Shown here: positions 17,344 to 25,307 of the stretch, piece after piece
Layout of the letters: each line of letters opens with the position of its first letter
How positions within the stretch are numbered: the first letter of the stretch is position 1
From: a virus
DNA: 38,229 bases
Reading direction: 5' to 3' (one strand)
IMG/VR virus record: IMGVR_UViG_3300044641_002006
Coordinates: 1-38,229 of that record
The notes under the pieces: generated by a model
The model's input: the letters and a program-made list of their open reading frames with translations, nothing else
What the model was told of the DNA's origin: nothing
Databases searched by the model: none
Translations under genes and position numbers: made by a program

Positions 17344-18205
17344 ACTCGTCGTCGTCGGGCTCGCCTTGCGCCATCGCTCGCATGTTGCGGATGGCGTCAT
17401 CGAACGACGAGTATTCGTTCGTGCGTCGCGAGGAGCTGGGCGGCGGTGCCTTCCCGGCAGGCTGCGCGAGCTTGACCGACGCCGGGGGCTCAACCTTGCG
17501 CGGACCAGGAGGCAGAGGGGCCTGCGGCATGACGGCACGCACCATGCGAGCAGCGCGGTCAGTTTCGTAGCCAGCCTCCAGCAACTTGAGGTACTCCGCG
17601 AACGCGCCCGTAGGAGCACCGTTCTCGTCCTCGCGGTAGTCCTCGTAGATGTCGGGGTAGTTGGACTTGAGCTTCTCCAGCTCCGTCTCAGCTTCCCGGT
17701 TGGCGATCTCCGTCTCAAGGGCTTCGTAACGACCCTTCCAGTCGTTGATGCCAGCCTCGCGCTCCTGCAAGGACTTCTCTAGCTCCGCGAGCTTTCCCTG
17801 CATCTCAGCCGTGCTGTCGTCGGCAGAGAGCATCTTCTCGAACCAGTCTCGGTTCTGCTTGACCTTCTCCATCTCGGCCCGCATCTGGGTGCGTTCCTGC
17901 TCCCAGGTCTGCTGACCCTTCTTGAACTCATCGAACTTGTTCTGGTAGCCACGCTGCCAGTTGCTGTACTTCGACTTGAGTCCACTCTCGATGGAGGAAC
18001 GAAGGTCGTCGGGCACCTTCGTCCACCAGTCGGTCTTGGTGAGGCTTTCAAGCTCGCCGTTCCACTCGGAGGTGGAGGCAGAGGGCGCGGCCTCGGTACT
18101 TGTTGCAGCAGCAGGAGAAGCAAGACCAGCGGCAGGTTCAGCGACTGAGGCCGCGCCCTGCTGCTGGCTAACTTCCCCTGCGTAGGAGTTGTCGGCGGTT
18201 TCCAT
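17342..18205 (-). CDS. Scaffolding protein, 287 aa
   Basis: Gene order (portal, small proteins, this gene, capsid) and composition identify a capsid scaffold. The N-terminal 45 residues are Ala/Ser/Gln-rich and disordered. Residues about 90-175 form a charged coiled coil (KKGQQTWEQERTQMRAEMEK and following). The C-terminal 70 residues contain a Pro-rich stretch (PQAPLPPGPRKVEPP) and end with a mixed basic-acidic helix (SSFDDAIRNMRAMA then EPDDDE), the usual capsid-binding tail of scaffolds. The ATG at 18205 follows AGGAG. No protease gene was found next to it, so removal may be by exit rather than cleavage; this is inference. Confidence 0.85.
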   Translation of the reverse strand: METADNSYAGEVSQQQGAASVAEPAAGLASPAAATSTEAAPSASTSEWNGELESLTKTDWWTKVPDDLRSSIESGLKSKYSNWQRGYQNKFDEFKKGQQTWEQERTQMRAEMEKVKQNRDWFEKMLSADDSTAEMQGKLAELEKSLQEREAGINDWKGRYEALETEIANREAETELEKLKSNYPDIYEDYREDENGAPTGAFAEYLKLLEAGYETDRAARMVRAVMPQAPLPPGPRKVEPPASVKLAQPAGKAPPPSSSRRTNEYSSFDDAIRNMRAMAQGEPDDDE

Positions 18206-18231
18206 GATGCTTCTCCTGCTTGATGGTCTTG

Positions 18232-18678
18232 CTACATCATCAGCTTGGACTTGTACGCCTTGGCGGCTTCCTCGTCCTCCATGTCCTCTTCCTCCTGGTC
18301 GGAAGACATGGCGCTCTCCTTCATCTTGCCCAGCTTGGCCTTGACGCCCTGCTCGCCCATCGGAGCCTCTTCCGTCTCCTCGGCCTCGGCTTCCTCACCG
18401 GGGGCGGCGATGGAGATGATCACATCCACCATCTTGGGGTTCTGCTCGATCTGGTCGGCAAGGTCGTCGGGGCTGATGCCGCGCGTCTTGTCGTAGCCCT
18501 GCGCCGCCACGAAGAGAGCCTTGGCGTCCGTGGACAGACCAAGGTCTTCGACAACCTGCATCAGCTTGTCGAGCTTGCCTTCCTTCTCAGCGGTCATCAC
18601 CATCTCCTTCATGCGGGCCTTGATGTCCTCGACCATGCCAGGCATGCGGTCGCCCATGCTCATCTCGTTAGCGGCCAT
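18232..18678 (-). CDS. Acidic Met-rich protein, 148 aa, unknown
   Basis: No family recognised. The N-terminus is rich in Met (MAANEMSMGDRMPGMVEDIK) with helical character to about residue 90. The stretch from about 93 to 140 is strongly acidic (EEAEAEETEEAP, DQEEEDMEDEE), and the end is basic (KAYKSKLMM). Its start overlaps the end of the zinc-ribbon gene by 11 nt; the RBS is AAGGAAGG. Position between portal and scaffold suggests a head-assembly helper, perhaps a second scaffold-like or DNA-mimic protein, but nothing in the sequence decides this. Confidence 0.78.
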   Translation of the reverse strand: MAANEMSMGDRMPGMVEDIKARMKEMVMTAEKEGKLDKLMQVVEDLGLSTDAKALFVAAQGYDKTRGISPDDLADQIEQNPKMVDVIISIAAPGEEAEAEETEEAPMGEQGVKAKLGKMKESAMSSDQEEEDMEDEEAAKAYKSKLMM

Positions 18679-19099
18679 TTGGCACCTTCCTTCCAGTTAG
18701 TGGGTCGAAACCCCGTGCTCGTTCTGCTACCACCTCGCGCCACTGCGTGGAGTCAAGGCCAGCATTTCTACGGTTCTCCCACGCACGGTGACGGAACTCG
18801 TCCGCACGGATGTGGCGGTCGCTGTTGCTCGTCTCCGCGAGCTGCACGCCCGTATTCCGCTCGACCGTGGCCTTGTAGGCGTTCCACTCTTCACGCGTTT
18901 CGTAGGTAACGCCGTCATGCTTCAACGGCTTCCACATCTGCGTGGTGTAGTTGACCGTGCGGACGCCGACCGGGAGCCATCCCGGCACGCGATCTGCGCT
19001 GCACTCGGGGCACTTGGTCGGACCATCTGCGCTTCGGTAGAGCACGTCGCTCTCCCAGTGGTCGTTCGTGCAGTGCAGGTCATGGGTCACAAAGCTCAT
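18668..19099 (-). CDS. Zinc-ribbon protein of the packaging block, 143 aa
   Basis: The N-terminal 35 residues hold possible metal ligands C10, H14 and the CPEC knuckle C30/C33, resembling FmdB-like or other short zinc ribbons. The rest (about 50-143) is helical and charged, with RHIRADEFRHRAWENRR and a basic C-terminus. The ATG overlaps the portal stop as ATGA (4 nt), a sign of coupled translation. Such short zinc-ribbon proteins occur between portal and capsid genes in many phages, but their role is unknown. It could bind nucleic acid or assist head maturation. Confidence 0.78.
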   Translation of the reverse strand: MSFVTHDLHCTNDHWESDVLYRSADGPTKCPECSADRVPGWLPVGVRTVNYTTQMWKPLKHDGVTYETREEWNAYKATVERNTGVQLAETSNSDRHIRADEFRHRAWENRRNAGLDSTQWREVVAERARGFDPLTGRKVPNGR

Positions 19100-20805
19100 G
19101 CGAGCGTCTCCTGAGACGTGACGGGTTGGGCCGCTTGCTCGGCCATTGCGGCTTGCGCCGGGGGGAGGGGAGACGGTGCGCCTTCAGCCATACCAGCAGC
19201 CTGAGCCAGCGCAGCCTCGTCCATGGGAGGTGCCGCAGCCACGCCAGCAGCAGCGTTCGTGGTCTGGCCAGCCATCATCTCAGGCGTCATCGCGGGAGGC
19301 AGCGGTCCCTTGAACAGGCGCGGGCTGAGCATGAAGACTTCAAGGAACTGCTTGGTCACCTCGACTTGGTCGATCATCGGGTTCGAGATGAGGAACTGCA
19401 TCGCAGCCTTGAACTGCTCCTGAAGGACAGCGCGGTTGCTCTCCATCGGGGAGTACGGCACCACCTTGAACTGCGCCTTCACGCTATCAAGGGTCTGCGG
19501 GTACACCGTCGCAGGGTCACCGTAGCCCGTGAGCTGCACGACCTTCTCGTTCTGCATGTACTTGCTGACCAAGAGCGCCATCTTCTGCGCCACGTCCACG
19601 GTGACGGTGTCGATGCGGCGCTGGCGTGCTGCGAGACGGTTGCGAAGCTGGCCCTCGACCAGAGCCAACTCGGTCGCGGTACGGGCCCCGGTGACCTGAC
19701 CACGCTGGGCGTCGGCAAGGGCAGACACCGTGGCGATGCTCTTCTCGAGCGACGCTGCCATTTCAAAGAGCGCAGCCGGGGGCTCAGGCATCGGCCACGG
19801 ATGGAACGACGCGGCAAGGGGCTGCCCGTTGGTCGTGCGGATACCCGTCATCGACCCGACCGGAGCTTCCTGCGCGATGGCAACGTCCTCGCTCTGGAGC
19901 GAGGTGGTGTCGTAAGCGATCTTGGGGATGCTAAAACGCGCGATGTTGAGCAGGTAGGTGCGGATGTGGTTCAGCTCCTCCTGGTTGTCGCTGATGAGCG
20001 AGATCTCGCTCAGGCCACGGCAGTCCTCGCCGTTGCTATTCAGCGTCAGCAGGGAGTACGGGCAGTAGACGAGCGCGTCCTCCATGAGGGGCTGCGGGTT
20101 GTCGGCGTGCATGTGGACAACGCGACCAGCCTCGATGTCGTAGACCTCGTAGACGGTGACCCACCGCTGGAAGTCCTTCAACTCCTGCCGGGAGTAGGAC
20201 GAACCAAGATCCTGCATGAGCCAGCGCGGGTACGAGTCGCCGTGGATGCTGTTCGCCCACGGTGCGTACATGCCGCTGGCAACGCGCTCCTTGAACTGCT
20301 CCTCGCTGAGCAGCGTCGTCTCGATCCAGTACCGGATGTCCGACGTGCGCTTGGCGGCGAGGTCGAAGAACATGCCTCGGATGTCGCAGACCTTGCTGAT
20401 GGGCAGGTCGCTCTCGCTGTCCCACGTCGTCTTGATGACGCCACGCCCGTACAGCACGGCGTCCTGAATCAGCATGATGAGTTCGTCGTAGTAGCCCGTG
20501 TTGTCGAGCGACAGGTTGACGACCCCCTCAAGGCCACGCACGCTGTCGTCAGGCGACATCGCACGCATCATCGCGGTGACCTGCGGGTTGCGCGGGGTCA
20601 ACGTCGAGAGCGCCGTCTCCACGATAGCGTAGGTGAGGTTGATGCTGGTCGTGATGAGCTGCGACTCCGTCGGACCACCAGCCTCCTTGTCCGAGTAGAA
20701 CTTCCCTTGGTAGAACCGGAGCAACCTGTCGAACGCGAGCTTCTCGGTGGACCGGAAGACCTCGATGTGGCGCTGGATGGTGGGGAGGTACTCGGTGGTC
20801 TTCAT
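19096..20805 (-). CDS. Portal protein, 569 aa
   Basis: The portal is the dodecameric ring through which DNA enters the head. Evidence: it lies immediately downstream of terminase with an ATGA overlap; its length is within the usual 450-750 aa; the N-terminal helical part has FRSTEKLAFDRLLRFYQGKF; and the clip/stem region has QDAVLYGRGVIKTTWD and a later GRTYLLNIARF-like helix (HIRTYLLNIARFSIPKIAYD). The TGARTATELALVEGQLRNRL segment near residues 375-395 is typical of portal wing/stem helices. The last 60 residues are Ala/Pro/Met-rich and probably flexible, lying inside the head. The family subtype (P22-like or other) was not determined. Confidence 0.88.
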   Translation of the reverse strand: MKTTEYLPTIQRHIEVFRSTEKLAFDRLLRFYQGKFYSDKEAGGPTESQLITTSINLTYAIVETALSTLTPRNPQVTAMMRAMSPDDSVRGLEGVVNLSLDNTGYYDELIMLIQDAVLYGRGVIKTTWDSESDLPISKVCDIRGMFFDLAAKRTSDIRYWIETTLLSEEQFKERVASGMYAPWANSIHGDSYPRWLMQDLGSSYSRQELKDFQRWVTVYEVYDIEAGRVVHMHADNPQPLMEDALVYCPYSLLTLNSNGEDCRGLSEISLISDNQEELNHIRTYLLNIARFSIPKIAYDTTSLQSEDVAIAQEAPVGSMTGIRTTNGQPLAASFHPWPMPEPPAALFEMAASLEKSIATVSALADAQRGQVTGARTATELALVEGQLRNRLAARQRRIDTVTVDVAQKMALLVSKYMQNEKVVQLTGYGDPATVYPQTLDSVKAQFKVVPYSPMESNRAVLQEQFKAAMQFLISNPMIDQVEVTKQFLEVFMLSPRLFKGPLPPAMTPEMMAGQTTNAAAGVAAAPPMDEAALAQAAGMAEGAPSPLPPAQAAMAEQAAQPVTSQETLA

Positions 20806-22391
20806 GGGTGAATCCCCAGCGTCTTACGACGTACAGGCTTGAAGTAGGAGTCGAGCATCGCCGCGCTCATGGTCGCGGTCTGTCCCGGCTTCAGGACGAC
20901 TGGCCCCCGCGAGCCACCGGGACGCATGCCGTAACCGCGCCGACGAAACATAGCCGCCGCCATGACCACGGTCATCGCACGGTCGAAGTGGTGCTTGCCG
21001 TGCTCGCCACGACCACGCTTGCGGCTCTCGCCATCCCACTGGAGGAGTTGGTGGACGGTAGGCTTGCTGCGGATCTTGATCTCCTCCGCACGCAGCATCT
21101 CGACCAGCACCACGATGGCCGCGCTCTTCCCCACGCTGGTCGTGTAGTAGCCGGGGTGAGACTGGCTGGTGTGGTAGAGCTTCGGGCAGCGCATCCCGAC
21201 TAGGGCCTGCACGCACGCCGGAGCGTTGCTCTCGACCACGACCTCGCAGTCCCACTGCGACTGAAGGCGCATGATGCGGTTGGCGAGGCGACCGGGGTCT
21301 TCGCGTCCAGACCAAGAGAATGCCTCGCTGTGGTCCCAGCAGTTCCAGATGGTGATGGCCGATGGGTCGCCGCTATCTCCATAGCCAGCGGGGTCAACGG
21401 TCATGAGGTACGGGCATCCGGCCTCACGCGCCTCGAAGGTGTACTCCTCGGCGTCGTTGACTGCGGTAGCGTTCGGCAGCATGGCGAGGAGCGGCTCAGG
21501 CGGGAGGACGTTGCCCTCATCCGTCGTCCACCCGTCGTAGGGACCGTAGGGGTACTTGTGCCGGAACTTCCGGTCGTCACCGACGAACTCGGTATCGAGA
21601 CGCGCACGCCGGAACGCGAGGTGGCCGTAGGTAATCCCCGGCATGAGGTCCATCAGGCGAAGCTCTTCGTTGTCGGGGACGAAGTCGGGTGCCTTGATGA
21701 AGCAGGTATCGTCCAGCCACCACTTGAGGAACAGCGGGTGGAACTGGCTCTTGCCCTCTAGAGCCTTGAGCCACATCGTGTGCGAGGTGGTGCCCTGCCG
21801 ACCTGGAGTAGACTCCATGATGACGCGGGCGTTCTCGCGCTTTGCGACCGATGGGAAGAAGTGCTCGTTGAAGTTGTCTTGGTCCGAGAACTCGTCGTAC
21901 TCGGTGATGACTACACGGTCGGGAGAGTTACCGATAGCGGGCGTCCCGGTCGCAGCGGTGATGGCCTTGATGCGCCCACCGTGGATGAACTCCAGCTCAC
22001 GCTTCGCAGGGTCGCGACCAGAGCGCGATGGGATCTTAATGGCGTCGGGTAGGTAGTCGTAGGCATAGCGAGCGCGGCCCCACGCCGTCTCAGCCGTGTC
22101 GTACTTCTCCGCGATGAGCACGCCTTGTACACCAGGGGTGTACATGCACTGGCCGAGCAGGTCGAGGATCATCAGCGTGGTGATCTTGGCCTGCCGATAC
22201 TTCTTCACCATGAGCCATCGATGCTGCATCGAGGCTTCCAGCACCTCGCGCTGGGCGTTCGTCAACTCCAAGCACCCGATGGTTTCGTTCTCACGCACGA
22301 TGCGGCAGATGGAGACGAAGCGGTCCCGCTGCATGGCTGCGCGTACAAGCGCCCCGTCGATGATGCCTTTCGGCTCCTCGCGGCGAGCCAT
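20802..22391 (-). CDS. Terminase large subunit (packaging ATPase-nuclease), 529 aa
   Basis: This is the motor that pumps DNA into the head and cuts it. ATPase half: an atypical Walker A-like segment MVKKYRQAKITT (61-72) with K/R-Q in place of the classical GxxxxGK, Walker B VVITEYDEF (160-168, acidic D166/E167), and the coupling-like STPG (194-197). Nuclease half: TVDPAGYGD with D333, VVVESNA with E387, and HHFDRAM with D470, the three acidic metal ligands of the RNase H-like fold. Its ATG shares one base with the stop of the 47-aa gene (TAATG), and its own stop overlaps the portal start (ATGA). No small terminase gene is recognisable nearby. Confidence 0.92.
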   Translation of the reverse strand: MARREEPKGIIDGALVRAAMQRDRFVSICRIVRENETIGCLELTNAQREVLEASMQHRWLMVKKYRQAKITTLMILDLLGQCMYTPGVQGVLIAEKYDTAETAWGRARYAYDYLPDAIKIPSRSGRDPAKRELEFIHGGRIKAITAATGTPAIGNSPDRVVITEYDEFSDQDNFNEHFFPSVAKRENARVIMESTPGRQGTTSHTMWLKALEGKSQFHPLFLKWWLDDTCFIKAPDFVPDNEELRLMDLMPGITYGHLAFRRARLDTEFVGDDRKFRHKYPYGPYDGWTTDEGNVLPPEPLLAMLPNATAVNDAEEYTFEAREAGCPYLMTVDPAGYGDSGDPSAITIWNCWDHSEAFSWSGREDPGRLANRIMRLQSQWDCEVVVESNAPACVQALVGMRCPKLYHTSQSHPGYYTTSVGKSAAIVVLVEMLRAEEIKIRSKPTVHQLLQWDGESRKRGRGEHGKHHFDRAMTVVMAAAMFRRRGYGMRPGGSRGPVVLKPGQTATMSAAMLDSYFKPVRRKTLGIHP

Positions 22392-22534
22392 TACTTCTTC
22401 TTGGTGGAGGACTTGCGGGCTGTGGCGAGAGCGATGGCGATGCGCTGCTTGTGCGGCATCTTCGGCTTCTCTTTCGCCATCATCGAGATGTTCTCAGAGA
22501 TCGTCTTCTGAGACGTTCCTTCCTTCAACGGCAT
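22391..22534 (-). CDS. Short basic phage protein before terminase, 47 aa
   Basis: Found by reading the minus strand by hand. ATG 22534 follows TAGGAGAGAG; the stop at 22391-22393 overlaps the terminase ATG. The protein begins [19 protein letters not shown] and ends with a basic [15 protein letters not shown]-type helix. This pattern (MPL-K-GTS-KTIS-NI ... PHKQ-IAIAL--ARK) recurs in many phages and is, as I recall, grouped as a DUF6496-like family of unknown function; that name is unverified. It is too short to be a normal small terminase subunit (usually 120-180 aa) but sits where one would be. Confidence 0.75.
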   Translation of the reverse strand: MPLKEGTSQKTISENISMMAKEKPKMPHKQRIAIALATARKSSTKKK

Positions 22535-22685
22535 GGCTCTCTCCTACTAGCCGTGTCCTAGCACGACTTGACAATAAGTGGTAAGGTCTACACGTCCCGG
22601 TCTGGCGGGAGGAGTCAGGTAGTCTGACCACCTTGGAGGGCCAGCAGCGCAGGCTGAGGCGGGACTAACCACAGAGGACAGGACC
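22535..22685. promoter_or_regulatory. Divergent control region between the two structural operons
   Basis: This 151-nt gene-free stretch separates the minus late operon from the plus fibre operon. It holds the plus-strand 17-nt element (22565-22581), a small GC hairpin (CCCG-GTCTGG-CGGG), and a short inverted repeat GTCAG-GTAGT-CTGAC at about 22615-22629. GAGGACAGGACC precedes the plus ATG. I see no convincing -10 box on either strand, so bacterial-type promoters cannot be placed; the late genes may need a phage activator. Confidence 0.55.
22565..22581 (+). promoter_or_regulatory. 17-nt element, plus-strand copy before the fibre operon
   Basis: GACTTGACAATAAGTGG, identical to the minus-strand copy at 17327-17343 and likewise oriented toward the gene it precedes (about 105 nt before ATG 22686). 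It contains TTGACA; the sequence 15-18 nt downstream (TACACG region) is a poor -10. Because both copies are intergenic, point downstream and precede structural genes, a shared late-gene control site is likely. Confidence 0.6.
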
Positions 22686-23150
22686 ATGCCGTACATCCGT
22701 CGCCAGTTCATCCACAACGGGGAAGTCACCGCGCCGAAGCTGGAGGCCAACGCCTTCGGTGGTGCCATCGTCGCGAACACCGCGCCCGTCCCGCCCAGCG
22801 GCACGTCGGCTCCGGTGATGCCGCTCGTCGTCATCCTCAACACGGCTGACGCGGCTGGCGACACGACCTACGTGCTCCCGTTCAAGTGCCGCATCATCAA
22901 TGTGGCGGCGCACAAGATCGCGGCTGCGACCGGGGCGTTCACCAACACGGTCGTGCTCAAGAACGGCGCGAACGCCGTGTCGAGCGTGATGAGCTTCAAC
23001 AACCAGGCGCGCGGCACCGTGGTCAACACCACGCTGGTGGACGACACCTACAGCACGTTCGCGGCTGGCGACAGCGCCACGCTCACGGTGGTCAAGGCTG
23101 GCGGCAACGCTGAGTTCGGGGTTGTCGTGACGCTCGTTCGGGTGGCCTGA
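22686..23150 (+). CDS. Small beta-rich structural protein, 154 aa
   Basis: First gene of the plus structural operon. N-terminus MPYIRRQFIHNGEVTAPKLE, then a linker (about 35-55) and a domain of alternating strands from about residue 60 (YVLPFKCRIINVAAHKIA, TNTVVLKNGANAV, ATLTVVKAGGNAEFGVVVTL). Such single jelly-roll-like domains occur in phage head-decoration, baseplate and fibre-base proteins; I do not recognise a precise family. No signal peptide or membrane helix. Its stop overlaps the next start (TGATG), so the next protein is probably translated in a coupled manner and may be its partner. Confidence 0.75.
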   Translation: MPYIRRQFIHNGEVTAPKLEANAFGGAIVANTAPVPPSGTSAPVMPLVVILNTADAAGDTTYVLPFKCRIINVAAHKIAAATGAFTNTVVLKNGANAVSSVMSFNNQARGTVVNTTLVDDTYSTFAAGDSATLTVVKAGGNAEFGVVVTLVRVA

Positions 23151-23521
23151 TGAGTGCCGTCGCCCCTCAGCCCGTCTCTCGGCTGACGGGCACGACGGGT
23201 CTGTCTGGGGCGACCACCCAGACTGATCTGGTCGTGTCCGACCGACTCACCAAGATCGTCATCCGTCGCGTCAAGCTCAAGCGCACTGCTGGATCTGGCG
23301 CGAACTTCGTCCCGCGCATCTTCAAGGTGAGCGGTGCCGCCAACGGCAGCATCAACCAAGAGTTTGAGGGCAGCTCGACCGCTGTCGCCAACCTCTTCGA
23401 TGCCGTGGCTGAGGTGTACGTCTTCACCGACAGCACGGGGAAGCTGTACCTCCAACCCTCCCCAGATGCTGGTGCTGACAACACCTTTGAGTACGAAGTC
23501 TACTTTGAGATCGTCCGCTAG
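23150..23521 (+). CDS. Small structural protein, 123 aa
   Basis: The ATG shares one base with the previous stop. The whole protein looks like one beta domain: DLVVSDRLTKIVIRRVKLKR (about 26-45), then NFVPRIFKVSG, AEVYVFTDSTGKLYLQPSPD and a final FEYEVYFEIVR strand. No membrane segment. No family recognised. Its size and strand pattern are similar to the 154-aa neighbour, so both may be single-domain parts of a fibre base or head fibre. It is followed by an AGGAGG RBS for the glycine-rich protein. Confidence 0.75.
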   Translation: MSAVAPQPVSRLTGTTGLSGATTQTDLVVSDRLTKIVIRRVKLKRTAGSGANFVPRIFKVSGAANGSINQEFEGSSTAVANLFDAVAEVYVFTDSTGKLYLQPSPDAGADNTFEYEVYFEIVR

Positions 23522-23529
23522 GAGGTCAC

Positions 23530-24423
23530 ATGGCCAGTTCTCAGGTACTGCCCACTCCGATGGACGGTGGTGGTGGTGGTGGTGGCGCAGCGTTGACGTG
23601 GCCAGGATGGTTCGGGGATGCCGCTGATGGCGACTTTACCGTCACCACGACGGGGTTTCTTCCTAGCCGGGAACGGAACTACAACAACCTCACCGTCAAC
23701 TCTGGCGCGTCGGTTGCCCCTACGGGCTTCCGCATCTTCGTCAACGGCTTGCTCCGCAACCAAGGCACCATCTCCGACAACGGTGTGGATGGAAACCTCT
23801 CCACGGGTGGTGGTAATTTGGGAGCTACGCAGTACCTGCGTGGTGCATCTGGTGGCGGGCCTAACGGCGGCAGCGTCACCGCGAACGGCAATCCAGGCAA
23901 CGCCAGCACGAACGCCTCGTTCAACAACGCGGGCCTCACTCCGAACGGCGGTGCTGGTGGAAACGCAGGTGCCCAGACGGGTGGCACTGGTGGTGTGGCT
24001 GGCACCATTACGACTCGGTGGTCTGGTCAGCTTTTTCAGGCGCGTCACCAGACAGCAGCGTTCGGCGGCGGCGCAGGCGGCGGTTCCGGTGCGGTCGTCA
24101 CGGGCGGCGGCAGCGCGAACGGTGGTGGCGGCGGTAGTGGTGGTGGTGCCGTCTGGATCGCTGCACGTACCGTGGACAACACGGGCGGCGTCATCTCCGC
24201 GCGCGGCGGCAACGGCGGCAACGGTTCCGGCGCTGCGCCAGGTATCGCAGGCGGCGGCGGCGGCGGCGGCGGCGGTCTGGTGGGCATTGTGTCGACCACG
24301 CCTTCGGCCTCGATGGGTGGCACCATTACTGCGGCAGGCGGCACGGGCGGCACGGGCTTCAACGGTGGCGGTGCTGGTGTCGCCGGGACCGCAGGCTCCG
24401 TCAACTACCTTATTCTCGGGTGA
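23530..24423 (+). CDS. Glycine-rich adhesin-like protein, 297 aa
   Basis: Nearly half of the residues from 100 on are glycine, arranged in blocks (GGGAGGGSGAVVTGGGSANG, GGNGGNG, an uninterrupted run of nine Gly near residue 242-250). Between blocks lie short hydrophobic strands (GGAVWIAARTVDN, GGLVGIVS). Known Gly-block phage adhesins such as the S16-type gp38 fold into a polyglycine-II helix sandwich that displays receptor-binding loops, so a tip adhesin is a reasonable inference. The first 100 residues may be the attachment domain. The gene has (GGT)6 at 23566-23583 and (GGC)8 at 24250-24273. A strong AGGAGG precedes the start. The very long antisense frame here is a by-product of this composition. 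Confidence 0.8.
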   Translation: MASSQVLPTPMDGGGGGGGAALTWPGWFGDAADGDFTVTTTGFLPSRERNYNNLTVNSGASVAPTGFRIFVNGLLRNQGTISDNGVDGNLSTGGGNLGATQYLRGASGGGPNGGSVTANGNPGNASTNASFNNAGLTPNGGAGGNAGAQTGGTGGVAGTITTRWSGQLFQARHQTAAFGGGAGGGSGAVVTGGGSANGGGGGSGGGAVWIAARTVDNTGGVISARGGNGGNGSGAAPGIAGGGGGGGGGLVGIVSTTPSASMGGTITAAGGTGGTGFNGGGAGVAGTAGSVNYLILG

Positions 24424-24426
24424 CCC

Positions 24427-24627
24427 ATGACTAAGTACCTCGTGGTCCCGGTCGGCACGCCTTCGCAGGACGCGACGGCGCTGGCCGTGGCGAATGGCTG
24501 CGTCGGCTTCTACACGGGCGTCCCGCCTGTCTGGTCGCAGCTTGCTGTGGACCAAGGCTGGACGCTGCCCTGCGTGGTGACCGAAGATGAGAATGGTGCC
24601 TTCGTCTCTTGGGAGCCCGTGGTCTAA
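24427..24627 (+). CDS. Small unknown protein, 66 aa
   Basis: Short protein MTKYLVVPVGTPSQDATALA... with a beta-alpha-beta-like pattern and the conserved-looking end FVSWEPVV. No family recognised. The ATG is 3 nt after the previous stop with no strong RBS, so it probably relies on coupling to the glycine-rich gene; its stop overlaps the next ATG as TAATG. Being sandwiched between adhesin-like genes suggests a small fibre chaperone or fibre subunit, but this is position only. Confidence 0.7.
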   Translation: MTKYLVVPVGTPSQDATALAVANGCVGFYTGVPPVWSQLAVDQGWTLPCVVTEDENGAFVSWEPVV

Positions 24628-25307
24628 TGGTACGCGTCCCGCTGCATCGTAAGATGAATGCGGCGCAGCGGGTCGCTACCTTTGAGGCTGGCTCAGGCAT
24701 CAGCCTGTCGACAAAGTCAAGCAATAAGGCTGACGAGGTGGTGCTGACCATCACTGCCACGGGTGGTGGTGGAGGCGGCAACAGCGGCGCACCCACCTCA
24801 GCCAAGTACGTCACCCTGGCAACGGACGCCACGCTGACCGAAGAGCGCGTGCTGACGGCGGGCAACAACATCACCATCACCGACGCTGGCGCTGGTGGTG
24901 CGGTCACCATCTCGGCCACAGTGCCGTCGGTACCATCTGCGGCGAGCAGTGTGGTATCCGAGACGAGCTTCGGGCAGTCGGCTGCGACCGGGACGGCGAC
25001 GGCTTACGCCCGCGAGGACCACACGCACGGCACGCCTGCTGTTCCGGCGCATACGGACCTGAGCGCACTGGCGTGGACATCTTCTGGTCACACCGGGAGC
25101 ACGACGGCGGTTGCTGCGTGGAACGGCAACGGTGCCGCCGCTGCTGTGCAGGCCACCACCGACGAGACGATGCTTGTGCGTCGCGCTGGGTCGCTCCAGT
25201 GGGTGCCGCTCGTCATCGCCATGTCCGTCATGTCGGGCGAGTTCGTCCTTGAAGGCGGGTACGTCGCGAATGGCCCCGTCGCTCTCTACTCGGGAACTTT
25301 CGTATGA
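24627..25307 (+). CDS. Tail-fibre-like protein with HxH motif, 226 aa
   Basis: An alternative in-frame start lies 18 nt upstream, but ATG 24627 overlaps the previous stop and is preferred. The protein is Thr/Ser/Ala/Gly-rich with a poly-Gly linker (46-51), then a segment YAREDHTHGTP (127-137) seen in many phage fibre proteins. H132 and H134 form an HxH pair; in T4 long tail fibre gp37 HxH pairs of a trimer hold iron ions. The C-terminal part (190-226, QWVPLVIAMSVMSGEFVLEG) is a hydrophobic strand region that could be the trimer tip. Trimeric fibre segment is inferred from these motifs. Confidence 0.75.
   Translation: MVRVPLHRKMNAAQRVATFEAGSGISLSTKSSNKADEVVLTITATGGGGGGNSGAPTSAKYVTLATDATLTEERVLTAGNNITITDAGAGGAVTISATVPSVPSAASSVVSETSFGQSAATGTATAYAREDHTHGTPAVPAHTDLSALAWTSSGHTGSTTAVAAWNGNGAAAAVQATTDETMLVRRAGSLQWVPLVIAMSVMSGEFVLEGGYVANGPVALYSGTFV

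Noticed and set aside
23518-24555. 345-aa minus-strand open frame opposite the glycine-rich gene
   Set aside because: Arises because antisense of GGN codons rarely gives stops; the plus frame has an ideal RBS and operon context.
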